Shown here: positions 15,730-23,842 of the stretch, in pieces
How the letters are laid out: the number at the start of each line of letters is the position of its first letter
Position numbering within the stretch: the first letter of the stretch is position 1
Origin: RAM1 sp050247515
GTDB lineage: Bacteria > Pseudomonadota > Gammaproteobacteria > Burkholderiales > Burkholderiaceae_C
Reading direction: 5' to 3'
DNA length: 64,000 nucleotides
Assembly: GCA_050247515.1 (NCBI GenBank)
Contig: JBFWUB010000008.1
Location: forward strand, 124,001 to 188,000
Notes under the pieces: generated by a model
Told to the model about the DNA's origin: nothing
What the model saw: only the letters and a program-made list of their open reading frames with translations
The model's database searches: none
Program-made: the position numbers and the translations under genes

Positions 15730-16575
15730 ATGAACACCTCCACGCCCACCGAATACCTTGTCCTGTCCCGCGGCCAGTGGGACGCCGACAAATCCCCCGA
15801 AGAAATCCAGCAGGCCATCGACGCGTTTTACGTCTGGCACGACGAGCTGGTGGCCCAGGGCCGCATGAAGACCGGCCAGCGGCTGGCGCGCGATGCGCGG
15901 CTGGTCTCGCGCGCCGGCGTGCTGGACGGCCCGTTCACCGAGGCCAAGGAGGTCGTGGGCGGTTACTGGTTTTTCATCGCGCACAGCCTGGACGAAGCCT
16001 GCGCCCTGGCCGCGCAGAACCCCTGCATGGCCTGCGGCCTGCAATACGAGGTGCGGCCGGTGGAGCCCGTGCGCGCCAGCGCCTGGGTGCCCGGCAGCGA
16101 AACGCCGGGCACGGTCAGCCTGCGCATCCGCCGCGACGACCTGCGCGGCCCCGAGATCCATGCCCTGCTGGAAGAACATCTGCAGCACATGCGTGCCGTG
16201 TCGCCGCCCGAGAGCGTGCACGCGCTGGACCTGGACAAGCTGCGCCAGCCCGCCATCACGTTCTGGACGGCTTGGTCGGGCGCCAGCCTGGCGGGCTGCG
16301 GCGCGCTCAAGCAACTTGACGCCGCGCATGGCGAGATCAAGTCCATGCGCACCGCGCAGGCGCACCGGCGCGCTGGCGTGGCGCGCGCCATGCTGGCGCA
16401 CATCATTGAAGAGGCACGGTACCGCGGCTACACCCGCCTGAGCCTGGAGACCGGCTCGCAGGACGCTTTTGAGCCCGCGCGCCAGCTCTATGCGCGCTTT
16501 GGTTTTGTGGAATGCGGGCCGTTTGAGGGCTACACCGAAGACCCCAACAGCGTCTTCATGACCCGCGCGCTTTAA
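15730..16575 (+). CDS. YCII-domain / GNAT acetyltransferase fusion
   Basis: Two-domain protein of 281 residues. Residues 8-115 are a YCII (DGPF) domain: TEYLVLSRGQW, the signature GVLDGPFTEAKEVVGGYWFF, then EVRPVEP. Residues 129-281 are a GNAT acetyltransferase with SLAGCGALKQLD, the acetyl-CoA loop AHRRAGVARAMLAHI and ARQLYARFGFVECGPF. Both domains normally occur alone. A real fusion is likely because no stop codon or frameshift separates them and the linker is short. It starts eight bases after the AAC-like gene. Confidence 0.88.
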   Translation: MNTSTPTEYLVLSRGQWDADKSPEEIQQAIDAFYVWHDELVAQGRMKTGQRLARDARLVSRAGVLDGPFTEAKEVVGGYWFFIAHSLDEACALAAQNPCMACGLQYEVRPVEPVRASAWVPGSETPGTVSLRIRRDDLRGPEIHALLEEHLQHMRAVSPPESVHALDLDKLRQPAITFWTAWSGASLAGCGALKQLDAAHGEIKSMRTAQAHRRAGVARAMLAHIIEEARYRGYTRLSLETGSQDAFEPARQLYARFGFVECGPFEGYTEDPNSVFMTRAL

Positions 16576-16663
16576 CCCGCCATTACCTCCCACGTCATTG
16601 CCCGCATGACGCCGTTGGCGGAACATGCTTCCAGCGACGATTCATCAACGACTGGAGGTTTTT

Positions 16664-16906
16664 ATGAGCGACACAGGACTGATTGCCATTGCGTGCGGTC
16701 TCATCATCGGGCTGGGTGCCATTGGCGCCTGCATGGGCATCGGGCTGATGGGCGGGCGCTTCATTGACGGCGCGGTGCGCCAGCCCGAGATGATGGAGCC
16801 GCTGCAGACCAAGATGTTTTTGCTGGCCGGGCTGATCGACGCCAACTTCCTGATCGGCGTGGGCGTGGCAATGATGTTTGTCTTTGCCAACCCGTTTGCT
16901 ACCTGA
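16664..16906 (+). CDS. Orphan ATP synthase F0 subunit c
   Basis: Membrane hairpin of 80 residues with every landmark of AtpE: glycine-rich helix 1 (IIGLGAIGACMGIGLMGG), polar loop RQPEMM, and helix 2 FLLAGLIDANFLIGVGVAMM carrying the proton-binding Asp59. An excellent GGAGG precedes the start. No other ATP synthase gene is nearby, so this is a stand-alone paralogue or displaced copy, not part of an atp operon. Its end overlaps the convergent cytochrome gene by eight bases. Confidence 0.85.
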   Translation: MSDTGLIAIACGLIIGLGAIGACMGIGLMGGRFIDGAVRQPEMMEPLQTKMFLLAGLIDANFLIGVGVAMMFVFANPFAT

Positions 16907-18788
16907 GGTTGCGCTGGCGGCTCACGTCCAGCTCGGTCACGGGCGCCGCACGGTTGCCCCAGCTGTTGCGGATGTGGCTGAGCACGGCGGCCGTGTCCGC
17001 GTCGCTGAACTCCAGCACGTAGGGCGGCATGCCAAAGGGCCGCGGGTTGCCCGCGGTGGCCGGTGCAAAGCCGCCGTTCAGCACGATCTGCACCAGGTTG
17101 GCGGTATGCGGCAACGTCACCGCGCGGTTGCCTGCCAGCGCCGGGTAGGCGCCGGCCACGCCTTCGCCGCGTTCGCCGTGGCACTGCGCGCATTGCTGTT
17201 CGTACAGCTTGGCGCCGCGGCTGGCCACGGCGGCTTCCACCGGTGGCGCTGCCCTGGCTGCCACCGTGGCCGGTGGCAGCGCCTTCAGGTAGGTGGCCAT
17301 GGCCAGCAGGTCGGCATCGCTCAGGTGCTGCGTGCTGTGCTGCACCACCTCGGCCATGGGGCCCAGCACCGACGCGCGGGGTGACGTGCCGGTCTTGAGC
17401 AGCTGCGTGATGTCGGCCAGCGGCCAGTCGGCCACGCCGGCTTCGGCGGGGGATGCCAATGACGGCGCGTACCAGTTCTGCGACGGGATCAGCCCGCCGG
17501 CCAGGTCCAGCTTGTCGTCGGTGGCGCCCAGCGCATTGCGCGCGGTGTGGCAGGCCGCGCAGTGGCCCAGCCCGCGCACCAGGTAGGCGCCGCGGTTCCA
17601 TTCGGCGCTGTGCCGTGCGTCGGCATTGAAGGCGCCGGGGCTGAAATACAGTGCGCGCCACACCGCCAGCGCGGCCTGCGTGCTGTACGGCCAGCGCAGT
17701 GCATGCGGCGTGTTGGCCTGCGCCACCGGCGGGCGGCTCATCAGCCAGGCGTACAGCGCGTCCGCGTCGGCGCGCGTGACCTGGGTGTAGCTGGTGTACG
17801 GAAAGGCCGGGTACAGCCTGCGCCCGTCTTTGGACTTGCCATGGTGCAGCGCCTGCCAGAAATCATCGCTCGTCCAGCTGCCTATGCCGGTCTTCAGGTC
17901 GGGCGTGATGTTGCCCGCGTACACGGTGCCAAACGGGGTCAGGATGCCGCGCCCGCCCGCGCCCGGGGCGCCGCCTTGCGTGGTGTGGCAGGCCAGGCAG
18001 TTGCCCGCGCGCGCCAGGTAGGCGCCGCGCAGGACCAGGTCGTTGGCGGGCGAGGGTGCGGGCGGGGCAGCCGCCGTGGCGGTGGCCGGCGGCGCCGTGC
18101 CGCAGCGCAGCCCGGGCGGTGCGGGCAGTGAAGCAGCCGGCTTGCTGTTGGCCGGCACCGGCTGCGTGGCCAGCCACGCGGCCACCGCGTTCACGTCGGC
18201 CAGGTCCATGCGCCGCGCCAGCTCGGCCATGCAGTCGGGCGCATGGGCGCGGCGCTGGCCGGTGCGCCAGGCGCCCAGCTGGGCGTTCAGGTAGTCGCGC
18301 GGCAGGCCCAGCAGGCCGGGCGTGGCCGGCTGCACGCCGGTCAGCGCCGCGCCGTGGCACGACGCGCAGGCCGGCAGCTGGCGGGCGGGGTCGCCCTGCA
18401 GCGCCAGCTGGCGGCCGCGGCGCAGCGTGTCGGCGCCGGGCGGCGGCTGTTGCGCGGCCGGCGGCGGGTAGGGCACGTCCAGCGCGGCAAAGTACTGCGC
18501 CATCTCCAGCAGGTAGGCGTCCGACAGCGGCTCCAGCAGGCGCGCCATCAGCCCGTAGTGGCGCCGCCCGTCGCGAAAGTTCACCAGCTGGTTGTACAGA
18601 TAGCCGGCCGGCTTGCCGGCAATACGCGGGTAGTAGCCGTCGGGGCCGGCGCGGCCTTCCTTGCCGTGGCACACGGTGCAGGCCTGCGTGCGCTGGGCCA
18701 TGGTGTTTTCAAAGGCGGGCGGGGCGGCCTGCGCGGGCAGGGCCGCCAGCGCGGCGGCGGCCGACAGGGCAAGGGCAATCAGTTTCAC
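16899..18788 (-). CDS. Five-haem periplasmic cytochrome c
   Basis: Protein of 629 residues with a signal peptide (cleavage after AQA, residue 21) and five CxxCH haem sites: CTVCH 37-41, CASCH 141-145, CLACH 264-268, CAACH 410-414 and CAQCH 533-537. The N-terminal two-haem part resembles cytochrome c4-type repeats (YYPRIAGKPAGYLYNQL); the remaining three resemble the trihaem subunit of alcohol/gluconate dehydrogenases (GVYAGNITPD-like, YPAFPYTSYTQV). No dehydrogenase subunit is adjacent. It probably shuttles electrons from a periplasmic dehydrogenase to the terminal oxidase; the partner is unknown. Confidence 0.9.
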   Translation of the reverse strand: MKLIALALSAAAALAALPAQAAPPAFENTMAQRTQACTVCHGKEGRAGPDGYYPRIAGKPAGYLYNQLVNFRDGRRHYGLMARLLEPLSDAYLLEMAQYFAALDVPYPPPAAQQPPPGADTLRRGRQLALQGDPARQLPACASCHGAALTGVQPATPGLLGLPRDYLNAQLGAWRTGQRRAHAPDCMAELARRMDLADVNAVAAWLATQPVPANSKPAASLPAPPGLRCGTAPPATATAAAPPAPSPANDLVLRGAYLARAGNCLACHTTQGGAPGAGGRGILTPFGTVYAGNITPDLKTGIGSWTSDDFWQALHHGKSKDGRRLYPAFPYTSYTQVTRADADALYAWLMSRPPVAQANTPHALRWPYSTQAALAVWRALYFSPGAFNADARHSAEWNRGAYLVRGLGHCAACHTARNALGATDDKLDLAGGLIPSQNWYAPSLASPAEAGVADWPLADITQLLKTGTSPRASVLGPMAEVVQHSTQHLSDADLLAMATYLKALPPATVAARAAPPVEAAVASRGAKLYEQQCAQCHGERGEGVAGAYPALAGNRAVTLPHTANLVQIVLNGGFAPATAGNPRPFGMPPYVLEFSDADTAAVLSHIRNSWGNRAAPVTELDVSRQRNLR

Positions 18789-18814
18789 AGCGCCGATGAT
18801 GCCTGATGCGGCTT

Positions 18815-19183
18815 TCAGCGCCGAGTCAGGCGCAGGCAGGTCAGCAGGTCGTTCCAGCTGTCTTGCAGTTCCTTGAGCCGCGCGCGCTTGTCCAGCACGC
18901 CGCCGCTGGCCCGCTCGGCGCGGCGTACCACGCGGTCCAGGGCGCGCGCGCCCATGGGCGCCAGGCGCTTTTGCAGCGCGGCAGCTCTGTCGCGCAGCTG
19001 CGCGGCAGATTCACGTGCCATGCCCTGGGAGGACGACAGCGCCACGCTGCCGGCCAGCTCGCCCAGCTCCACCAGCGCCGGGTCAATCTGCCACAGCGCG
19101 ACAGAGCCCACGGCCAGCAGCCAGGTTTTGGCGTTGTGGCTGGGCGGCTCGGTGGCGGGCTGGTCGGCGTGCATCGCACGCAT
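18815..19183 (-). CDS. Hypothetical protein with hydrophobic segment and helical tail
   Basis: Protein of 122 residues (or 119 if the second ATG at 19174 is used) that I do not recognise. A hydrophobic stretch at about 20-33 (TWLLAVGSVALWQI) may be a membrane anchor; the remainder is Ala/Arg-rich and probably helical (ESAAQLRDRAAALQKRL). It lies 26 bp upstream of the cytochrome gene on the same strand and may be cotranscribed with it. Coding potential is supported by the position and tight spacing only. Confidence 0.55.
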   Translation of the reverse strand: MRAMHADQPATEPPSHNAKTWLLAVGSVALWQIDPALVELGELAGSVALSSSQGMARESAAQLRDRAAALQKRLAPMGARALDRVVRRAERASGGVLDKRARLKELQDSWNDLLTCLRLTRR

Positions 19184-19228
19184 CCTAGGCCGCCAGCCTG
19201 AAGCCAGCCTGACGGCGCCCGCCAGTGA

Positions 19229-19528
19229 TTACAGCCAGCGCACCGGCTCGGCCTGCAGCACCACATCGCCCAGCGGGTAGGCCACGCAGGGCAGGATGAA
19301 GCCCTCGGCCTTCTCCTCGGCGCTCAGGCCCGGCCATTCAATGCGGTAGGCCACCTGCCCGCTGTGCAGCCGGCAGATGCAGGTGCGGCAGGTGCCGTTG
19401 CGGCACGAGCTGGCCAGCGCCAGGCCGGCGGCCTCGGCCGACAGCAGCAGCGGCGCGTCGGCGGGCGCGTCAAAGCGCTCGCCGCCGGGGGTCAGCCGTG
19501 CGCGGAAGGCCGGGGGTGTGGGATCCAT
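19229..19528 (-). CDS. [2Fe-2S] plant-type ferredoxin
   Basis: Small electron carrier of 99 residues with the cluster pattern C-x4-C-x2-C ... C: Cys42, Cys47 and Cys50 in SSCRNGTCRTC, and Cys81 in FILPCVAYPL. It begins seven bases after the HupE stop codon, so it is the third gene of the YHYH-HupE operon. The start at 19528 gives the usual 2Fe-2S domain length; further upstream the frame is antisense-like. No reductase or oxygenase is adjacent. Confidence 0.85.
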   Translation of the reverse strand: MDPTPPAFRARLTPGGERFDAPADAPLLLSAEAAGLALASSCRNGTCRTCICRLHSGQVAYRIEWPGLSAEEKAEGFILPCVAYPLGDVVLQAEPVRWL

Positions 19529-19535
19529 CCGGCCA

Positions 19536-20627
19536 TCATGCCAATTCCGCAAGGCGCTGCACCAGGATGCCTGCGCCGATGCAGGCGGCGCCCATCGATG
19601 CCACCCGCACCAGGCGTGGCACATCGCCCAGCGCCCGCACGCGGTGCAATGCGGCCAGCAGTGCGAAGCAGGCCGCCACAAACAGCAGTTGCCCCAGCTC
19701 CACCCCCAGGTTGAAGCCCAGCAGGTTCAGCCACGGGGTGGCCGTGCCGCCCAGCTCCATCAGCGCTGTGGCAAAGCCCGCGCCGTGCACCAGGCCACAG
19801 GCAAAAACCAGCGCCGCGCGCCGCGCCGTGCCGCCCGCGCGCTGTCGCAGGTTGTCCAGCGCCATCAGCACGATGCTGGCCGCGATCAGCGGCTCGGCCA
19901 CCGCGGGCGGCACCGCCACCCAGCCCAGCACCGACAGGGTGAGCGTCAGGCTGTGCGCCACGGTAAAGCTGGTCACGACCGCGAGCCAGTAGCGCCAGCC
20001 CGCACCCGCGGCCAGCACCGTCAGCAGGAACAGCAGGTGGTCAAAGCCCGCCAGGATGTGCTCGGCGCCCAGCAGCACAAAGCGCTGGAACATCGCCAGC
20101 GGCCCGGCGAAAAACCGGTGCCCATCGCGCGCCGCCGACAGGGCCACCACCTCGCTGCGCTCGCCCTGCACGGCGCGCAGCATCAGCGCGGGCGCGTCCG
20201 CGCTGAACACCCGGGCCGCCAGCGTGAGCGACTGCACGGGCGCGGGCCACTGGTAGGTGCGCATCACCACGATCTGGTCGGTGGCGGGTCTGGCGTTGGG
20301 GTCGTGCAGGTGCGGAATGATCAGGTCGGCAAACAGCAACTGCCCGCCCTGGCCGGCGTCGCGCAGGTCCAGCAGCTGCGACACCTGCTGGTTCAGCGCA
20401 TCGCGGTGCTGGTTCAGCTCGGCCAGGCTCAGCAGCCGGTCGCCGTCCGCGTCGAACCCCGACAGCACCTGCACCGGCACTGAGATCACCACAAAAACGC
20501 TGTCACCCGCGATGCGCAGGCTGCCCTGGCCGGCGGGCATCAGGTGCGCGAAGGCCGCGGGCGCGGCCAGCAACGCCGCCCACAGCGCGGCCGCGCGCAG
20601 CAGCCATGAAACTGGCGCGTGCGGCAT
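19536..20627 (-). CDS. HupE/UreJ-family membrane protein with EF-hand
   Basis: Protein of 363 residues: a signal peptide ending AFAH, a periplasmic domain with a complete EF-hand-type Ca-binding loop at 59-70 (DADGDRLLSLAE), then HupE/UreJ membrane helices with the histidine motifs GAEHILAGFDHLLFLL, VTSFTVAHSLTL and CGLVHGAGFA. HupE/UreJ proteins are nickel/cobalt permease-like accessories; the metal here is not known. The ATG overlaps the YHYH stop codon (TGATG), showing translational coupling. Confidence 0.9.
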   Translation of the reverse strand: MPHAPVSWLLRAAALWAALLAAPAAFAHLMPAGQGSLRIAGDSVFVVISVPVQVLSGFDADGDRLLSLAELNQHRDALNQQVSQLLDLRDAGQGGQLLFADLIIPHLHDPNARPATDQIVVMRTYQWPAPVQSLTLAARVFSADAPALMLRAVQGERSEVVALSAARDGHRFFAGPLAMFQRFVLLGAEHILAGFDHLLFLLTVLAAGAGWRYWLAVVTSFTVAHSLTLTLSVLGWVAVPPAVAEPLIAASIVLMALDNLRQRAGGTARRAALVFACGLVHGAGFATALMELGGTATPWLNLLGFNLGVELGQLLFVAACFALLAALHRVRALGDVPRLVRVASMGAACIGAGILVQRLAELA

Positions 20628-22243
20628 CAGGGCCCGGTGGTGGAGGCGGCCGTACCCTTGACGCAGCGCTGGATGTACGGGTAGCTGTCGGTGATGTAGT
20701 AGTGGTAGATGCCCGACGGGAATTCAGGCGTCACGCCAAAGCGGCCATTGCATTCGTCCAGGTCACCCAGGCCCGCCACGTATTCGTAGTCCTGCGTGAA
20801 GGTGCCCATGGGCACGGCGGTAGTGGACGGCCGGCCGCTGCTGGGCGTGGTCTTCATGCGGTAGCTGGAGACGATCACCCTGGTGCCGCTGGCGGCGTTG
20901 GTGGCTGTGTTGTAGCCGTAGCGCGCATACATCGGGAAGCCGTCCACGGCAAAACCCACCAGCGTCATCGCCGTGCCCTTGTTCAGGCGGGTGATGTAGC
21001 CCTCGGGCATGCCGTGGTAGTGGTAGGCGCCGCCGGGCTGCACGTGGGCGTTGCTGCTGTCCAGGCCCAGTGCGAAATAGGTCTGGTTCAGCGCCTCGAT
21101 CTTCCACACCCCGGCGTTCTGGTAGCTCTCGGCGGTGGACGGGTCGAACTTGATGCTGTTGTTGGCATAGCCCAGGATGTGCGACACCGCCGTGCCGGTG
21201 CTGCTGACCACGGCCGGGCTGGTGGTGTTGGTGAAGCGCACATTCTGCGCGGCAATCGCATGCGGATTGCCCGAATTGGGGAAGGTGCCCGGCGTGTGGT
21301 CGGGCACGCCGTTGCCGGTGATGGTGCGCTGGGTGCCGCTGCAGCTGATGGCGGCCGTGCTCACCAGGTTCAAAAAGCTGTTCATCACGCTCTGGCTGAA
21401 CGAGCACATGACGCCGCTGGTGCTGGTCGATGCGGTGGTGGTGCCCGAGCCCGTGGTGGTCGTGGCCGAGCCGGTGCTGGTGCTGCCGGTGGGCGTGACC
21501 GTGAGCGCCGCCGACGGCGAGCCCGTGCCATACACGTTGGTGGCGCTGACCGTGCAGCTGTACGCCACGCCGCCGCTCAGGCTGAGCACGGTGATGGGCG
21601 ACGCCGCGCCGGTAGCCGAGCGCGTGCTGCCCTGCGCCGTGCATGCCGCCGTGTAGCTCGTGATGGCCGAGCCCCCGGCGGACGCAGGCGCGGTGAAGGC
21701 GATGGTGGCGCTGGTGCTGCCGGGCGTGGCCGTGCCGATCACGGGTGCGCCGGGCACGGCGCAGTTGGCCGGCAGCACCGCGCAGGCAAATCCGCTCAGG
21801 CTGCCCACATAGGCGATCTGGTTGCCGCTCATGGGGCCCAGCACATAGATGCTGTCGCCGGCAATGCCCAGGTGGTTCTGCGATTCGGGGTAGTAGCGGT
21901 AGGTGTAGGGGCTGGAAAACAGATTGCTGCGCCGGCTGGGGAAAAACTGCGGGTAGGTCAGCTCGGCCCAATCCATCAGCGTGGTGGCATCGGGCGCCAC
22001 GGCGGCCTGGGGAGGCTGCGCGGCCGATTGCGGGCTGGCTGCGGCCAGCGCGGTGGTGCTGCGCAGGCACTGGCCGTCTATTTGCTGAAAGCTGCCCGGT
22101 ACCGCCGATGCGTCGGCGCACAGGGCGGCGTTCACTGCCGCGGCCTGGGGTGCGGGCAAGGCCGATCCACCGCCGGAGCCCCCGCCACAGGCACTCAAGA
22201 GCGCGACCAGGCCCGGCAGCAGGATGCGTGCGCGAATGTTCAT
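20627..22243 (-). CDS. YHYH-domain lipoprotein with fibronectin-like domain
   Basis: Protein of 538 residues. A lipobox (LVALLSAC) makes Cys19 the likely lipidation site. Residues 85-165 hold a module seen in secreted Burkholderiales proteins (LTYPQFFPS, YRYYPESQNHLGIAGDSIYV). Residues 167-250 look like a fibronectin type III domain, followed by a Ser/Thr/Gly linker. The C-terminal 270 residues are the YHYH domain (GGAYHYHGMPEGYI and SGIYHYYITDSYPYI). The family has no firm function. First gene of the YHYH-HupE-ferredoxin operon, probably surface or periplasmic. Confidence 0.88.
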   Translation of the reverse strand: MNIRARILLPGLVALLSACGGGSGGGSALPAPQAAAVNAALCADASAVPGSFQQIDGQCLRSTTALAAASPQSAAQPPQAAVAPDATTLMDWAELTYPQFFPSRRSNLFSSPYTYRYYPESQNHLGIAGDSIYVLGPMSGNQIAYVGSLSGFACAVLPANCAVPGAPVIGTATPGSTSATIAFTAPASAGGSAITSYTAACTAQGSTRSATGAASPITVLSLSGGVAYSCTVSATNVYGTGSPSAALTVTPTGSTSTGSATTTTGSGTTTASTSTSGVMCSFSQSVMNSFLNLVSTAAISCSGTQRTITGNGVPDHTPGTFPNSGNPHAIAAQNVRFTNTTSPAVVSSTGTAVSHILGYANNSIKFDPSTAESYQNAGVWKIEALNQTYFALGLDSSNAHVQPGGAYHYHGMPEGYITRLNKGTAMTLVGFAVDGFPMYARYGYNTATNAASGTRVIVSSYRMKTTPSSGRPSTTAVPMGTFTQDYEYVAGLGDLDECNGRFGVTPEFPSGIYHYYITDSYPYIQRCVKGTAASTTGP

Positions 22244-22373
22244 GAGATACCCCTCGTCGTTCCGATGTGCATTTTAGGTTTCCAATTGTGGAGAAACCAT
22301 GGCTGGGGTGCCGGCCCGCATAATCACGGCCCCGGCGACAATCTGCCACTTCTTTTGCTGTCCCCCAAGCGCC

Positions 22374-22895
22374 ATGCCTTCCTATTCCGTACGCCCCGCC
22401 GCCCGTGCCGACGCCTCCACCGTGGCCGAACTCCATGTCGCCACCTGGAAAGCCGCCTACCAGGGCCTGTTGCCCGACAACTTTCTGGACGGCCTGACGC
22501 CCGCCATGCGCCTGCCGCTGTGGCGCGACGCCATTGAGTACGGCGAGCCCCAGGTGCTGCTGGCCGTGGCCGACAACGGCAAGGCCGCAGGCTTTGTGGG
22601 CTTTGACCGCTCGCGCGACCCCAAGACCAAGCCCACGACCGGCGAGATCTGGGCGCTGTACGTGGCGCCCGAGCACTGGGGCCAGGGCGCCGGCCTGGCG
22701 CTGTGGGACGCCGCGCGCGAAGGCCTGATCGACGAAGGCTGCACCGACGTCACGCTGTGGGTCATGCTGCGCAATGAACGCGCGCTGCGCTTTTACGAGC
22801 TGGCCGGCTTCAAGCGCGAGCTGAACACCGCGCGCACCACCACGGTGGGCGGCGCCAAGGTGGAAGAAATCCGCCTCAAACGCAAACTCGACTAA
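22374..22895 (+). CDS. GNAT-family N-acetyltransferase
   Basis: Acetyltransferase of 173 residues: N-terminal VRPAARADASTVAELHVATW, core EIWALYVAPEHWGQGAGLALW with the acetyl-CoA loop, and C-terminal LRNERALRFYELAGFKRE. The acceptor is unknown. The ATG at 22374 begins just before the conserved first strand. The next gene (DUF808) starts 11 bp downstream, and a methyltransferase overlaps that one. Confidence 0.88.
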   Translation: MPSYSVRPAARADASTVAELHVATWKAAYQGLLPDNFLDGLTPAMRLPLWRDAIEYGEPQVLLAVADNGKAAGFVGFDRSRDPKTKPTTGEIWALYVAPEHWGQGAGLALWDAAREGLIDEGCTDVTLWVMLRNERALRFYELAGFKRELNTARTTTVGGAKVEEIRLKRKLD

Positions 22896-22906
22896 GGATC
22901 ACGTCC

Positions 22907-23842
22907 ATGGCCTCCAGCCTGCTTGCCCTGCTTGACGACATTGCCACCATCCTGGACGACGTGTCCGTGCTGACCAAGGTGGCGGCCAAGAAATCCGCCG
23001 GCGTGCTGGGCGACGACCTGGCGCTCAATGCGCAGCAGGTCACCGGCGTCAGCACCGACCGCGAGCTGCCCGTGGTGTGGGCCGTGGCGCGCGGCTCGCT
23101 GATCAACAAGGCCATTCTGGTACCGGCGGCGCTGGCCATCGGCGCGTTCATCCCCTGGGCGGTCACGCCGCTGCTGATGGTGGGCGGCGCCTTCCTGTGT
23201 TTTGAGGGTTTTGAAAAGCTGGCGCACAAGTTCATGCACAGCCAGGCCGAGGACGACGCCCACCACGCCAAACTCACCGAAGCCGTGGTCAACCCCGCGG
23301 TGGACCTGGTGCAGCTGGAAAAAGACAAGATCAAGGGCGCGGTGCGCACCGACTTCATCCTGTCGGCCGAGATCATTGCCATCACGCTGGGCACGGTGGC
23401 GGCCAGCCCGTTCGTGACGCAGGTGGGCGTGCTGGTGGGCATTGCCGTGCTGATGACCGTGGGCGTCTATGGCCTGGTGGCCGGCATCGTCAAGCTGGAC
23501 GACTTCGGCCTGTATTTGAGCCGCCAGGCCAGCGCCGCCAGGCAATCGGTAGGCCGTGCCATCCTGGCGGCGGCGCCCTGGCTGATGAAGGCGCTGTCGA
23601 TCGCGGGTACGGCGGCGATGTTCCTGGTGGGCGGCGGCATCCTCACGCACGGCATCCCCGCGCTGCACCATGCGATTGAAGCCGCCGCGCAGGCGCTGGC
23701 CGCCACGCCCGGCGTGGGCGGCCTGCTGGGCGCGATCACCCCCATGCTGCTGGACGGCCTGACCGGCATCGTGGCCGGCGCGCTGGTGCTGGCCGTGGTG
23801 CTGGCGGTCAAGCGTCTGCTGGGCCAACGGGCTGCCGCGTGA
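22907..23842 (+). CDS. DUF808 / YedI-family inner-membrane protein
   Basis: Protein of 311 residues matching the DUF808 family over full length: SLLALLDDIATILDDVSVLT at the start, KSAGVLGDDLALNAQQVTG, GAFLCFEGFEKLAHKF, then four or so hydrophobic helices. AAGGA precedes the ATG. The family's role is not known. It overlaps the following methyltransferase gene by four bases (GTGA). Confidence 0.9.
   Translation: MASSLLALLDDIATILDDVSVLTKVAAKKSAGVLGDDLALNAQQVTGVSTDRELPVVWAVARGSLINKAILVPAALAIGAFIPWAVTPLLMVGGAFLCFEGFEKLAHKFMHSQAEDDAHHAKLTEAVVNPAVDLVQLEKDKIKGAVRTDFILSAEIIAITLGTVAASPFVTQVGVLVGIAVLMTVGVYGLVAGIVKLDDFGLYLSRQASAARQSVGRAILAAAPWLMKALSIAGTAAMFLVGGGILTHGIPALHHAIEAAAQALAATPGVGGLLGAITPMLLDGLTGIVAGALVLAVVLAVKRLLGQRAAA

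Noticed and set aside
20763..22676. Long minus-strand frame overlapping the YHYH gene in another phase
   Set aside because: Low-complexity His/Arg/Gln sequence without family features; the YHYH frame has a lipobox, domains and an operon partner.
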